DNA from: Saccharum officinarum
Taxonomy: Eukaryota; Streptophyta; Magnoliopsida; Poales; Poaceae
Assembly (NCBI GenBank): GCA_020631735.1
Contig: CM036160.1
Location: 109,985,860 to 110,049,859, forward strand
DNA length: 64,000 nucleotides
Direction of reading: 5' to 3'
Shown here: in pieces, positions 51,100 through 62,172 of the stretch
Numbering within the stretch: the first letter of the stretch is position 1
Layout: every line of letters starts with the position of its first letter
Position numbers and translations under genes: made by a program
Notes under the pieces: generated by a model
The model's input: only the letters and a program-made list of their open reading frames with translations
The model's database searches: none
What the model was told of the DNA's origin: nothing

Positions 51100-52660
51100 T
51101 GAAAGGATCAAGATGCACAATAGGGAGGTGAATTGGGCTAATTCTAAATTTCTTTCAATAATTAAGCCCTACACTTAGCCCATTTCACCACCTTGTGCCT
51201 AAGAGTGATTCTATTTTTCTACCGCACAAAATGTTTGCACCCTAGGTTCCAATCGTACTCTAGCATGACAATTCTAGGAATGTAAAGACATGAATTGAAT
51301 TGCTTAAAAGTAAATGCTCAAAGTAAATAGAGGGAGAGGAATGCGACGATGTTTTTCCGAGGTAATAGAGAGTCACCACTCCCCACTAGTCCTCGTTGGA
51401 GCACCCACGCAAGGGTGTAGCTCCCTTTGATCTGCGCAAGGATCAAGTGCTCTCTACGGGCTGATTCTTCAACACTTCGTCATGGTGAATCACCCACAAC
51501 TGCTCACAAGACGACTTGGGTCATCCACAATCTCCGCCGGATGATCACCAAGCTTCCAATCACCACCGAGCTGTCTAGGTGATGGCGATCACCAAGAGTA
51601 ACAAGCACAAACTCTCACTTGACCATGACAAGCATAATGAGAAAGGTTGATGCACACTTGCTACTCCCTATGCACTAATGAGGTCCTTAATCTTGGATTC
51701 TCAAATCTCAATCACCCACTAGGTTCTTGCACTCCCTTGTACTCCAAAGGTGTTTCTCAGCTGAACAAATGAGCAAGAGAGCTGAAATGGACGAGTAGGA
51801 GAAGTATATATACTCCTCCATTCAAAACATGACCATTACTGTCCACCTCAGCGAAATACGTAGTGACCGGACGCGCAAGTCCATATGATCAGACGCGCCG
51901 GTCAGTACAACTCAACTGCACTTCACAACCCGGGACCTGACGCTGACCAGCGTCTGGTCAACATCCTCCAGACGCGTCCGGTCACTAAAGTTCTCCTCTG
52001 GAACCTTACTGATGTTGATCGGACTTGCCAAGTCCTACGTCCGGTCAGTTTCCTTCCTGCGTCCAGTCCTGTGTCACAACCGTAGCCCTCCTGCTACAGT
52101 GAGAGTATTGGAGTGTTAGGTGAAAAGGATTGTTCAGCGTTCGGTCGCTGCAGCCCCCTGCTGTGCAGTCTCCATTACTGACCGAACTCGATGATCCAGC
52201 GTTCGGTCAGTTGAAAACTAGCGTTCGGTCAGTAGAAAACCACTCCATTTACTTTCAATTGTGCACCACACCTATCGATCATAGGGCAAACCCTGAGCTA
52301 CCTAGTGCTAAGTTAGACAAGTGTGCACCACACCTAAACCATTAGACTCACTTAGGTTAAGCTACTAGTTCATAACCCCCCTTAATAGTACGGCCAAAGA
52401 AAAAAAAACAAAGTCCTAAACTACTCTAAGTGTCTCTCCAACGCCAAATGACACTTAGAACTAGTCCGTCCTTAACCTTGTCGTCCATCCTTTGAAAACC
52501 AAAACGATTTCCATCGACAGGGGCATGAAAACCATAATTGCCAAATCAATCACCGTTACCATGACCTAACTCAAATTGCCTCTGCAAAACAAACGTTAGT
52601 CACAGTAATCTTATGTTGTCATTAATCACCGAAACCCAACTAGGGGCCTAGATGCTTTCA
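51100..52660 (-). mobile_element. Solo SIRE-type LTR inserted in the uncharacterised gene
   Basis: On the minus strand it starts TGAAAGCATCTAGG (52660) and ends GATCCTTTCA (51100). The flanking duplication AAGGT lies at 51095-51099 and 52661-52665. A TATA-like GTATATATAC lies at 51804-51813. The block 51860-52240, upstream of it on this strand, holds repeated CGTCCGGTCA and CGTTCGGTCAG units. Removing the LTR and one TSD copy restores a continuous reading frame across the insertion site in the host gene remnant. Confidence 0.92.
51860..52240. repeat. CGTCCGGTCA / CGTTCGGTCAG repeat cluster in an LTR
   Basis: About ten dispersed units in both orientations, such as GACCGGACGCG, ACGCGTCCGGTCA, TACGTCCGGTCAG and GCGTTCGGTCAG. 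They lie on the upstream side of the LTR's TATA box. Confidence 0.8.
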
Positions 52661-54670
52661 AAGGTCAATCTCATTTCATCAGACAAAGCACTAATCGAAT
52701 TAACGCCAAAGTTGACAGAAACACCACAATTCAAGCAATGTTTCGCAATGAGCTTGCGAAAAGCATCCTTCAATTCTAAAGGGAGCTTGCAGCGAGCATA
52801 AGAATCAAGCTTGCGAAAAAATTCATCATCAATAGTCTCGTGGAGGGTTTGAGGAAGCAAACTCATATCCTATAAGAAAAAAAAATAATAGAAAAAATAC
52901 AAAATATTAAATACATAAAGTTAGAAAGGATGCATATAAAATAGAACATGTAAAAAGATACAAAAACTATATAAACAGGGATATAATCTTAATTTACACT
53001 ACTCAAAACTAAGAGTTACACCATAATAATCACCATAACTTCTGTAAAAGTAAAGAGTAAACCTAGAATATTAATCATAGAAAGTTAAGATCAGATTCAA
53101 TATTTTCTAATTGAAAAGAAACTAACTAATATACATCAAACAAGAAACTACCAAAGATGCAAGTCGTAAATAGACATAAGCAATCATCACAGACATAACC
53201 TAGTTCAGTAAAAAAAAGACAAAGGAAAAACAAATTAAGTAAAAATGCAAAAATAATACAAAAAAAGCAAGGATAAGAAAAAATTACCTTAGCATAGCAG
53301 GTCCTTGAATAATCCATAATAGGATGGTACCCAAAACAACCTTCTTGCCTTTTGTCAAGACTTACATACTGCTTAATCATATCTTTCTTCCAAACAGATA
53401 TTCGAGGAATAGTGGAAGCAACTTGATGAGACCCAAAATCAAAATGACCAAGATATAAAACCTAACAACAATAAAAATACAAAATTAAAACATACATGAA
53501 CATAAAATAAAAAAGGTAAAGAACGAATGGAAAAAACTTACAGCAAGGAAGTACAGACAACCACTAAGAGTAGTTTGCTAAGTAGATTTGCAACTCTTCA
53601 ACTGATTGAATAACTTGACATACTCAAGCAACCAAGATAGGATATATCCACACCAGTCATAAGATCAAATCTTATCAAGGTCTTCAAAGATGCCAAATTT
53701 TTTTGACAAGGAACCACAGAAGAATTCGGACAAAGGAAGTACTCATCGCAATGACAATGAAGCAAACAAACATATCATCATCAAACATTTCTTTCTTAGA
53801 AACAAGAGCCTCAACAAAGAAATTGATTGGAGGAACATTATCCTTCCCAAATCTAGACAACAAACAAAGCTTGCTAGCAGTATAATCAGCAGGAAAAGAA
53901 GAACCACCAAATGGAAGGTCAAGAACCAAGTGAACAACCTCCTTAGTGAGAGAAATAACCTTGCCATCAACAACTGTATCACCAGAATTATAGTTCACAA
54001 GACGAGCAACCCAATGAACAAAATTTCTAGGCATAGAACAATTATTAAACAAGAGAAGTGAACCAAATCCATACTTCCGAATCGCATTTTTACAGTCTTC
54101 AGAAAGAGAATTTATCACATTAGAGAACATTGTGATAGAAAATCTTGAGAAACCAACTTTAGGTCTACCATCATACTTCTTCCTTTTGACCTAAAGAAGT
54201 AAACATAGTAATAAAATAAAAATTAATAAGATGATAGGAAAAATTCAAATAGAAAAAGAAAGTCAAGAACAATACATACATTATGACTCAAAAAGATCAA
54301 CAAGTTCTTCAAAGTCTTTAGCCTAGAACACTGAACAACCAAAAAAAGAATATAACAATAACAAACAATTTTAAAACAAAACTGTACTTCTTTCATGCAC
54401 TCCTTGTAGAAAGCTTCATTAAAAGATTGATGACCAAGAGAAAATGAATCCTACAAAAAGAAATATCAATGAATAGGAACAAATAAACAAAATCAATAGA
54501 AAGAAGAAAAAAAAACTTACATTTAAATCAACAAGATCATCATAATTGGAGTCATCATTTTCTTCAGGATCAGAAGAATCAAGAGGCAATGACAACTCAT
54601 CATCATCAGGACCATTAGAACAATCGCTACTTGCAAGGTTGATAAAGGTAGCCTTCCTTTTCCTAACCAT

Positions 54671-55118
54671 CTAAGATCAACTCATAATATAAGAACAATC
54701 ACTTAAAATGTAATAAAAACAAATCTAACAAATACTACAAGCAAAAATTACTTGAGCAACTACAATGACATAGTGCTCAACATTTATGCTGGAGCTCTGA
54801 ACAACTGACTGACAGGATATTTAGGACACTAAGAAATGAACTAACTTTTTTCTATTACCTTGATCAAAATAAAATGCAATGATACCTAAATCAAAAGACA
54901 AAGTCTGAAACTGTACATGATTAGACCAAACATAGCATTATGCTGATAACAAAGGTAGAAAATACAGTAACTGAATAAAAAAAATTCAACAATCAAAACT
55001 GTACTTATATTTCACCAATCAACATATAGGATTACAAAGCAACAAAAGGCTTGTATTCATTAAAAATAAAAAATTATATTCAAAACTAATCCTACTCATC
55101 CACATCATCATCATCATT
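54671..55118 (-). other. Probable 3' UTR of the RING-H2 remnant and intergenic DNA
   Basis: AT-rich; no exon is supported. Confidence 0.4.
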
Positions 55119-55511
55119 TCAGCTAGGAAGCTCGTGACAACAAAGAGGACATGACATATTGTGACTGAGCCACTCAAAAATGCAATGCTTATGAAAAACA
55201 TGCGAGCAAGGCATTGCACGTAGCGTCGGAATGTCATCCTCTAAGCTAGCAATTTTGTCCTGCTGATTTCTATCAGCTAAGGTCTTGAGGCGGATGGAAC
55301 AAACGTCATGCTCAGTCAGAAACACCTCTGTGAAACCAGGATTTGCTTCATAGGACGTGGATGAGGATCGGAGCGGGGGTGGAGGCGGGGAGCTAAATTG
55401 GCGCAACCACATGCGGCTGTTCATATATGGGCCTCTCCTCTGTCGAATATAACTCAATCTTCTCATCTAAACTCAAACGACGGGATACACCAGTGGAGGT
55501 TCTAGGCACTG
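55119..55511 (-). pseudogene. RING-H2 finger protein remnant (E3 ubiquitin ligase type)
   Basis: RING-H2 proteins recruit E2 enzymes for ubiquitin transfer. After an acceptor-like CCGGCAG at 55512, the minus strand reads [18 protein letters not shown] and then meets a TAG. The frame is restored by ignoring one T in the AAA/TTT run at 55395-55397, after which [12 protein letters not shown] and a RING follow. The zinc ligands visible are Cys in HDVCSI, then CSHVFHKHC, and CPLC near the end, followed by HELPS and TGA. The expected second Cys of the first CX2C pair reads Arg (codon CGC at 55292-55290), a single TGC-to-CGC step from Cys. Upstream exons are not identified. The frameshift makes it a pseudogene as written. 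Confidence 0.7.
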
Positions 55512-57589
55512 CCGGAAACAAAAAAAAAACTCAATCTAATGAAAAAATCACTAGTTCAAAAAACTCATGAAAAAAGAAATAAAAGACACAAACAAAAATA
55601 GATAATGCATAAATACAAAACACACCTCATTACCAAACTGTAACTATAGTTAAAGTCTAGAATTAGTTACATCAATAATACCTAGAAACTACACCTCATT
55701 AACCACTATAAGTAAAATTTAACTCTACTGTAACAACAAAATTAATTCATAAATAACAAGAGAAAATTTCTAAGGACATTATCATGACAGGACATAACAT
55801 CCTGATCTAAGTTCATTAATAAAGAAATAACCGGAAAGCAAAAACAAATAAAAGACATTACAAATTTTTAATTGCAATAACTGAAACTTCGTCGACAATT
55901 CATTCAGGTTCACAATTCTAAATTACAGACAAACAGGAAAGAAATGAAATGCTTTCAGAAAATAGACAAACTACGAGGAAGGGTTTCAGAAAATAGGGAA
56001 ACTACGTGGACAATTCATTCAAGTTTGTACAAAGTTTGCAGGCATTACTAGACACATTACAAGTAGCAGTTCACCGAAAATCCATCATCCAAAAATTCAA
56101 AAGCATATGTAGGACGATATTAAGCTACAACGAGCTAGGACATGCTACAGATAAAATTAGACTATGACTAACATTACAGTAATATACATGAAAATTGAAC
56201 TACTACTACTACTAAGTACCAACTACAAACCAATATGGATGAACTGATCATCAACAACAAACGAGAAAATCACAAGTAGAGCCAAAAACTTCACTACAAA
56301 CATGGGATCAGCTGTAGGTTAAAGCATCGATTTAACAAAAAACAAAATAAGTGGAATTAAAAAAACTACAGTGATCTATAACTACAATTACAACATCCAA
56401 GATTATGTAATTAAAATAAAATAGATATGTAACGACAGACATCACAAACACATTCCTATGCACATGGATCAGTATCCAATAAGAATAATATCGGCACATT
56501 AAAATCACTAGAAAAAGCATATACATTAGTAAATAAAAATAATCTCTCGACGTATTCACCCCAACTACTAGCATGAGAAAAAGCAATATTCTCTATTAAA
56601 AACACATATAATGGTTTTCTATGCAAAAAGAATAACTACAAGTGATAGTATGTGTAAAACTCAAACTGATTCAGTAACCTAACATGTGTTAAGAACACAT
56701 TTATTGTATTCAGTAGGTCAAAATGTCAAATAGCCTAGTATAACAGTTGCCACAAAGAAGACTCCGTACAAATGCACATGATGCACAAATGAAATAAACA
56801 CACAAAACCATGATGGTTGCCCCCATCTTACTGGAACATACACAAATTGATTATCAAAAAACAAAATTACAACAATTTAATTATAAAAGGCATTAATAGA
56901 CCCTGAGTAAATTACAATACAAATTTCAAAATCCAAATAATACAACAAAAATAAAAAAATAGATCTACAACTGCTAAGGATCAACAAAAAACACAACTCA
57001 ACAAAAAGAATCAATTGTTATCATACAGGACCGGACCAAAGCCACTAAAGCATGGACTACCGGTTTCACTTTTCAATAAAAATCTTTAATTCCAACAACT
57101 GAAACTACGTCGACAATTCATATTACAGACAAACATCAAAGAAATGACAGGCTTTCAGAAAATACAGAAACAATGTAAAAGGGTTTCAGATACAAGTTAA
57201 AGAATCAATTGAATAAAAAACAAAATAACATCAATCTAATTATAAGGCATTAATACATCCTGAGTAAATTACAATACAGAATTCATAATCCATAATACAA
57301 TGCTAATTATCAACACAATGCAAAACTCATCATATGACAAAAATAAAACTAGTCAGGAGAAAAGACTACGAGTGCAACTCACCGTAAATCCAACAAGACC
57401 TCCAGATCAGGGTAACAACACCAACTGCAAAAACTGGCTCAGCTTCAACCAGCGACTCCGACTACAACTCAACCTAGGACTTGAACTCGACCTCGAACTC
57501 TGCTTTGCTTGAGCCAAAACGAAACAAACAGAATTCATCCATAATCAAATAATCACGAACTACAGTGAGTAGATCTACAAAAACAGGAG
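55512..57589. other. AT-rich gene-poor stretch, perhaps introns of the minus-strand genes
   Basis: No exon with convincing splice sites was found. 55980 and 57170 share phrases such as 'gggtttcagaaaata' and 'tttcagaaaata', and 'gacaattcattcaagttt' recurs, so part of this stretch is an old internal duplication. Confidence 0.4.
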
Positions 57590-58190
57590 GGGAGAAACTC
57601 ACCAATGACAACTAATCGAATAGCCCCCACACCAACACACAACGCCGCACAACTGCGCTGAAGAGATAACAGAAGAAAACACAGACCAAGTCAACTCGAG
57701 AGCCAAAGGATCTACGACATCTGATCGAGAAATAGATGAAGAACTCACCAACAACGGCGAATCACCGACGGGAAGGCCGCTCCAACTCGGGTACGCCTCC
57801 GCCACCGCCCAAAACTTAGCAACCTAGATAACAAGAAGAAAACACAGACAAAATCAATTCGAGGGGCAAAGGATTTACAACAATCGAACAACAAATTGAG
57901 CAAAAACTCACCAATGACGGCAAATCGCCGACAGGAGGCCGCTCCGCCTCGGATTCGTCTCCGCCACAGCCAGTGACGAGGGCGAGACGAAACAGCAGGA
58001 GGAAATGGAAAAGAAGAGTTCAAAGTAAATACGCGTGTTTCCCAAAAAAATAAGCTGACAAGTGGGCCACAGCGGGCAGAGGAAAGAATACAAACGGACG
58101 GCAAGGGGGAATGAAGAAGGGCATAGATGAAAGTAGAGACACATCCGATGGCCAGAAAATTCGTGTGAGCCAAAGCAAAATATCACACAT
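57590..58190 (-). other. Untranslated-exon-like block with tandemly duplicated exon-intron module
   Basis: On the minus strand three donor-like sites TTGGTGAGTT occur at about 57911, 57748 and 57601. The first two are each followed by about 95 bp of very similar intron-like sequence (ATCCTTTG, CTCGA, TTGATTTTG or TTGACTTGG, TCTGTGTTTTCTTC) ending near an acceptor-like TTATCTAG or CTCTTCAG. Each donor is preceded by a related GGAGCGGCC exon. This looks like tandem duplication of a first-exon module of the gene(s) to the left. Confidence 0.5.
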
Positions 58191-58252
58191 GCAAAGTATA
58201 GCTTTTCTGATAAATTAAGGGCTCCGGCTCCGGTACTCCTTATTTAAAAATT

Positions 58253-59012
58253 CGGTAATGATACAGTGAAGACGTCCGGACGACGTCGGACGCACCCGAC
58301 GTGACACGGTGCGACCCGTCCCGCCCGAGCCCGCTCCCCTCCCCTTATCAATTCGTTAGACCACCGTGACCTACCTGCTCGCCTTCTCCTCCCTTTCACT
58401 CGCTGCCTGAGCGCGCCTCGCTCTCTCCACCGCTGCGCCCTCGCTCTCCCCTGCCTACCCTCCCCACGTGCGTCGCCGGCTCGTCGCCACTTGCTCTCTC
58501 CGGTGAAGCCACTTCCCTCTCTTTTGGCTCTCCTACCTCCGTGGCTTCCTTCGAAGTTGACGGCGGCGGCGGTCTCTTCGGCCTTTCATTCCAGCGGATC
58601 CATGGGAGCCCAACCTCCCTCGTGGCGGATCCATGGGAGGCGATGTAGATCTAGCATCGTGGGCGCCTCCTCCACCCTCGCGCGCCCTCCCTCACCACGA
58701 CGGGGGCATGGGGGGCTTCCCCCGCGGCGGATCCATGGTGCACTTGGTCCCCCATGGTGGATCCATGGGGAGGCGGTGCAGATCCAGCTGCTCGGTGGCG
58801 TTTCTCCACCATGGCGCGCCTCCCCCACCTCGACGGCGGCATGGGGGCCTCCCCCGGTGGGGGATGCATGTAGCAGCAGGCCCCCGTGGTGGATCCATGG
58901 GGGGCGATGCAGATCTGACGGTGTTGGCGGCGTTTCCCCTCTCCTCTCCCTCTATTTCAGTAGTGTTTTTTCTGTTGTTTCATTTGTGTTGGACATTCTT
59001 AACGTCATTACC
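58253..59012 (-). mobile_element. Non-autonomous Mutator-like element, family member B
   Basis: The ends CGGTAATGATACAGTGAAGA and the complement of TGTTGGACATTCTTAACGTCATTACC are imperfect inverted repeats. The interior has five ATGGATCC-containing units in a GC-rich setting, and then CTGTTGTTTCATTTG. Read on the minus strand this matches the right half of element A at 23880-24342, including the ACTGTATCATTACCG terminus. It lacks the GAAACACC minisatellite, and no TSD was found. Confidence 0.6.
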
Positions 59013-59611
59013 AAAAGTAGACTTAGTTTTCTAATTCTGATAACGGCGCCAAAAATGCCGAACCTATCCCTCATGCCACTTAAGCCAAGTTGTCATCCCC
59101 AGCATGACATGAGAGACGCGGTATTGAAATATGCAACTGCTCTTCTAAATAAATAATAAATAAGATCTGCAAGCGCACAGATTAATACCGATGTAGCATT
59201 TTAACCGGGAAGTATTCCAGGTATCGTTATTTATATTTTTACCACTGGAAAGGGATTACTAACATCAATGTTGATTATGGAATGGAATATAGGAATGAGT
59301 ATCAATCATTGCATGTATAAGTGAGAGCATTCATCTATCTCTTGCATACAGGGGTAAGTGTCACATAAAATATAGATAAAGTATGAATGGTGACAAAGAT
59401 AATTAATCTGATCAGCTAGCCACATATAATAATGATAAGCACCTCAACAGATATTCTAGCAAGTCATTAGCATGGTATTAGGACGAACTACAAGGATATT
59501 TCCTAAGTTATTCTTAACTATAAAGTCTAGCATATCATAGTTAGTGCAAGTACACTTGGCAATCATTGCGAGAAAGGACTACGCCCATGCATAGTGATAT
59601 TATCAAGGAAG
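59013..59611. other. Unassigned repeat-like sequence
   Basis: A phrase beginning 'taacggcgccaaaaatgcc' and 'gatctgcaagcgcacagatta' recalls LTR-retrotransposon ends in grasses, but no boundary or coding region could be set. Confidence 0.35.
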
Positions 59612-59616
59612 ATGAG

Positions 59617-62121
59617 TGAAAGGTCCTTGTTTGGTTTTGGTAATTGAGTGACAACCTTAGGTGGACTAATTGTGTTTATGTGAGATACACAGGGAATTAG
59701 TCCACAGATGATTGTGTTATGAAGGAGCTCATTGCATATGAGACATGACATGGAGTCATGTGACCAAGGTGGCAAAGATCAAGATGAGGCTTGGCTTGAT
59801 GGACCGGTTGCAAGTGTGAAGGGCAAGTCGGAGGCTTTGGAGCGATGGACCGCGAGGCGGTGAAGCTTGAGCAAGACTTGGCGCCGATGGACCGACGCAA
59901 CGGTGAAGAGCAAGTGAGGTCAAGATCGATGAACCAATACGGTCATGTGATGATATGAAGTGGATCATATCATTTGGTGATTGGTTGGTGCATGTGTTGC
60001 ATCAACGTCGGAGGAGATAGAGTGGAATGCGCAAGGCAAAGGTATAACCTAGGGCATTTCCATTTCACCGGTCATAGGTGTGTAGAGAAGTTTATGACCG
60101 GGTTTAGGATAGATGGCCGTACTATTAAGAGGGGCAAACTTGTTTGCATATCGGTCATCTAGTGCCACTTGAGCGATCTAACTTTGCATACGTGTTAGGA
60201 TCGAGTGGCGAGGCAAGATGAGTGCCTAATTCCTTTGGAGAAAATGTTTGTGAAAATGCTAACACACGAGCACAAGGTGGTGATCACTTGTTGGTGTTGG
60301 CACATTTGCAAAGGTGGCGTTGGTCGCGCTGTGGTTTACGGGTAGAGAGGGGTTTGGTTCCTTTCTCTCTCCCGCCGAGCGTGCGAGCGCGGGATTCAGG
60401 CGATTTCGGGGAAGTGAAATGCCTATTTTCCATTGCGCCGGAAGTCGGAAAAGAAACGGAGGCGAACGCGGTCACAGAGGTGACCGGACGCAGCACCGGA
60501 CGCAGCACCGGACGCTGCACCGGACGCTGCACCGGACGCGGTCACTATGGACCGGCGCGTCCGGTCAGTGCAGCGCGGGCGTCAGGCGCGCGGGCTAGGG
60601 TTTGACACCGGCGCGTCCGGTGACCCACGGGACCGGCGCGTCCGGTCTGGCGAACAGCGGGTCACGAAGTCATCGGACGCGGTGCGCGTCCGGTGACACA
60701 CCATCGGACGCGTCCGGTGGTCTCGGGCGCTTACTGGACTCGCACCGGACGCGGGTACTGTGGCGTCCGGTGGTTGCGAGGAGCGCGTCCGGTGATGTCT
60801 TCGCGCGCGCGGGAACTGTGCGCACCGGTGCGTCCGGTGGTTCGCAACAGCGCGTCCGGTGTGTCGTTTGACCGTTGGCGCGCAGTGACCGTTGGAGGTT
60901 CTAACGGACGAATTTGAAATCGCTGGGGCACCGGACGCGGTTGAGCGCGTCCGGTCTGTTACGACCGGCGCGTCCGGTGCTCCCGCGGAAAAACGGAAGT
61001 GTGTGCAACGGCTCTATTTGACTGTGGGGTTATAAATAGACCTTGTGGCCGGCCTTGGCCGGCAGCTGAGCACACTTTGGCCTTGGTGGCTTATGTGGTA
61101 GTGCTTGGAAGCCCTCTAACTCACTCATGCTTGATAGTGTTCATCGGATCGAGTGAGAGAGCGATTCTAGTGCGTTGCATCGAGAGGATTGCATCGAGTG
61201 GCACTAGGTGATCGTGTTGCAAGCCGGTGGTGCTTGTTACTCTTGGAGGTTGCCACCTCCTAGACGGCTTGGTGGCTTGCGACTCCGTTGAAGCACGCGT
61301 GGAGATTGTGCGTGGCTCCGGAGGAGGATTTGTGAGGGGGATTGTGCTCACCCCGCGGGGATCGCGAAGAGCAACTCTAGTAAAGCTCGTGGCTTGGAGG
61401 ATCCCCATCTTGAGAGTGGATGTGCGGCACCCGCTGAGGGTTTGACTCTTGATAGTCAATTAGCTCGTGATCCATCAAGTGGGTGTATCGCCACAACGGG
61501 GACTAGCTTGGTGGCAACCAAGTGAACCTCGGTGAAAAACCGCCGTGTCAACATTGTGTACATCTTCTCGGTGGTTTGCTTTCGATTCACAAGCTTGTAT
61601 TTACTTTCATATATTTGTGCTTGTGTAGTTGCTCTTGTAACTAGTTTGTTTGTGTAGTTAGCTAGTTACCTTCTTGCTTGTGTAGCATAGAAGTAGCTCC
61701 CGTTGCGTGGCTAATTTGGTTTGTGTAACCTTGTTAGTCTTATTGCTTAGTTTGTGTAGCTAAGTAATTTGCGCTCTCTAGTTTGGCATTAGTTGCCTTG
61801 CTATTGAGCATTGCTAGTGAGCATAGGTGGCTTCGTGCTTTTGCTTACTAGAATTGTGTAGGAGCTCCCCGGCCTTGCTAAAGTACTAGTGCATAGGTTT
61901 GTGTGACCTTGCTCTAGAATTGTTTAGGAGAGCTCTTGCTAAGGAAAGCACCTTAGTTACATTTTTAGGATCTTTGTGAGGTGCTTGTGAACTTAGATAG
62001 AGGGGTGTAGTCTTGGCTAGACCGATAGTTTTAATTCCGCATTTGTTTCGGTTTGCCGACACGTTTATTTTAGAAAGGACTATTCACCCCCCCCCCTCTA
62101 GTCCGCCATCTCGACCCTTCA
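59617..62121 (+). mobile_element. 5' LTR (2.5 kb) with GCGTCCGGT arrays
   Basis: It starts TGAAAGGTCCTTG and ends CGACCCTTCA. A TATA box TATAAATA lies at 61031-61038, with about 16 ACCGGACGC or GCGTCCGGT units between 60480 and 60980 directly upstream. The phrase 'actattcacccccccccctc' precedes the end, as in the other SIRE LTRs. Confidence 0.9.
60480..60980. repeat. ACCGGACGC / GCGTCCGGT inverted-motif array
   Basis: About 16 to 20 copies of a 9-mer in both orientations, often paired as ACCGG(A)CGCGTCCGGT palindromes. They are spaced irregularly at 10-50 bp and end about 50 bp before the LTR TATA box. Confidence 0.9.
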
Positions 62122-62123
62122 AT

Positions 62124-62135
62124 TGGTATCGGAGC
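62124..62135 (+). other. Primer-binding site, initiator-Met tRNA type
   Basis: TGGTATCGGAGC, one change from the canonical TGGTATCAGAGC, two bases after the LTR end. Confidence 0.88.
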
Positions 62136-62172
62136 AAGGTCTCTCATTTGTGGTCTTCACCGACCCGAGAGG

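Larger units (their letters stand above)
51082..54670 (-). pseudogene. Grass-specific uncharacterised multi-exon gene, broken by mutations and a solo LTR
   Basis: Minus-strand exons with good splice sites are 54670-54521 (start MVRKRKATFINLASS, acidic), 54450-54388, 54330-54280, 54190-53542, 53461-53288, then 52869-52661 continuing at 51094 after the inserted LTR, to a TGA at 51084-51082. The long exon has SLTKEVVHLVLDLPFGGSSFP and then, in another frame, YFLCPNSS, DWCGYILSWLL and GCLYFLAV, a one-base frameshift near 53735. An in-frame TAG lies at about 53573. Exon five gives VLYLGHFDFGSHQVASTIPR. From memory, similar proteins are common in Andropogoneae as uncharacterised genes, some near Ulp1-like proteases or Mutator elements. 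I cannot confirm the family or give a function. Confidence 0.6.
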
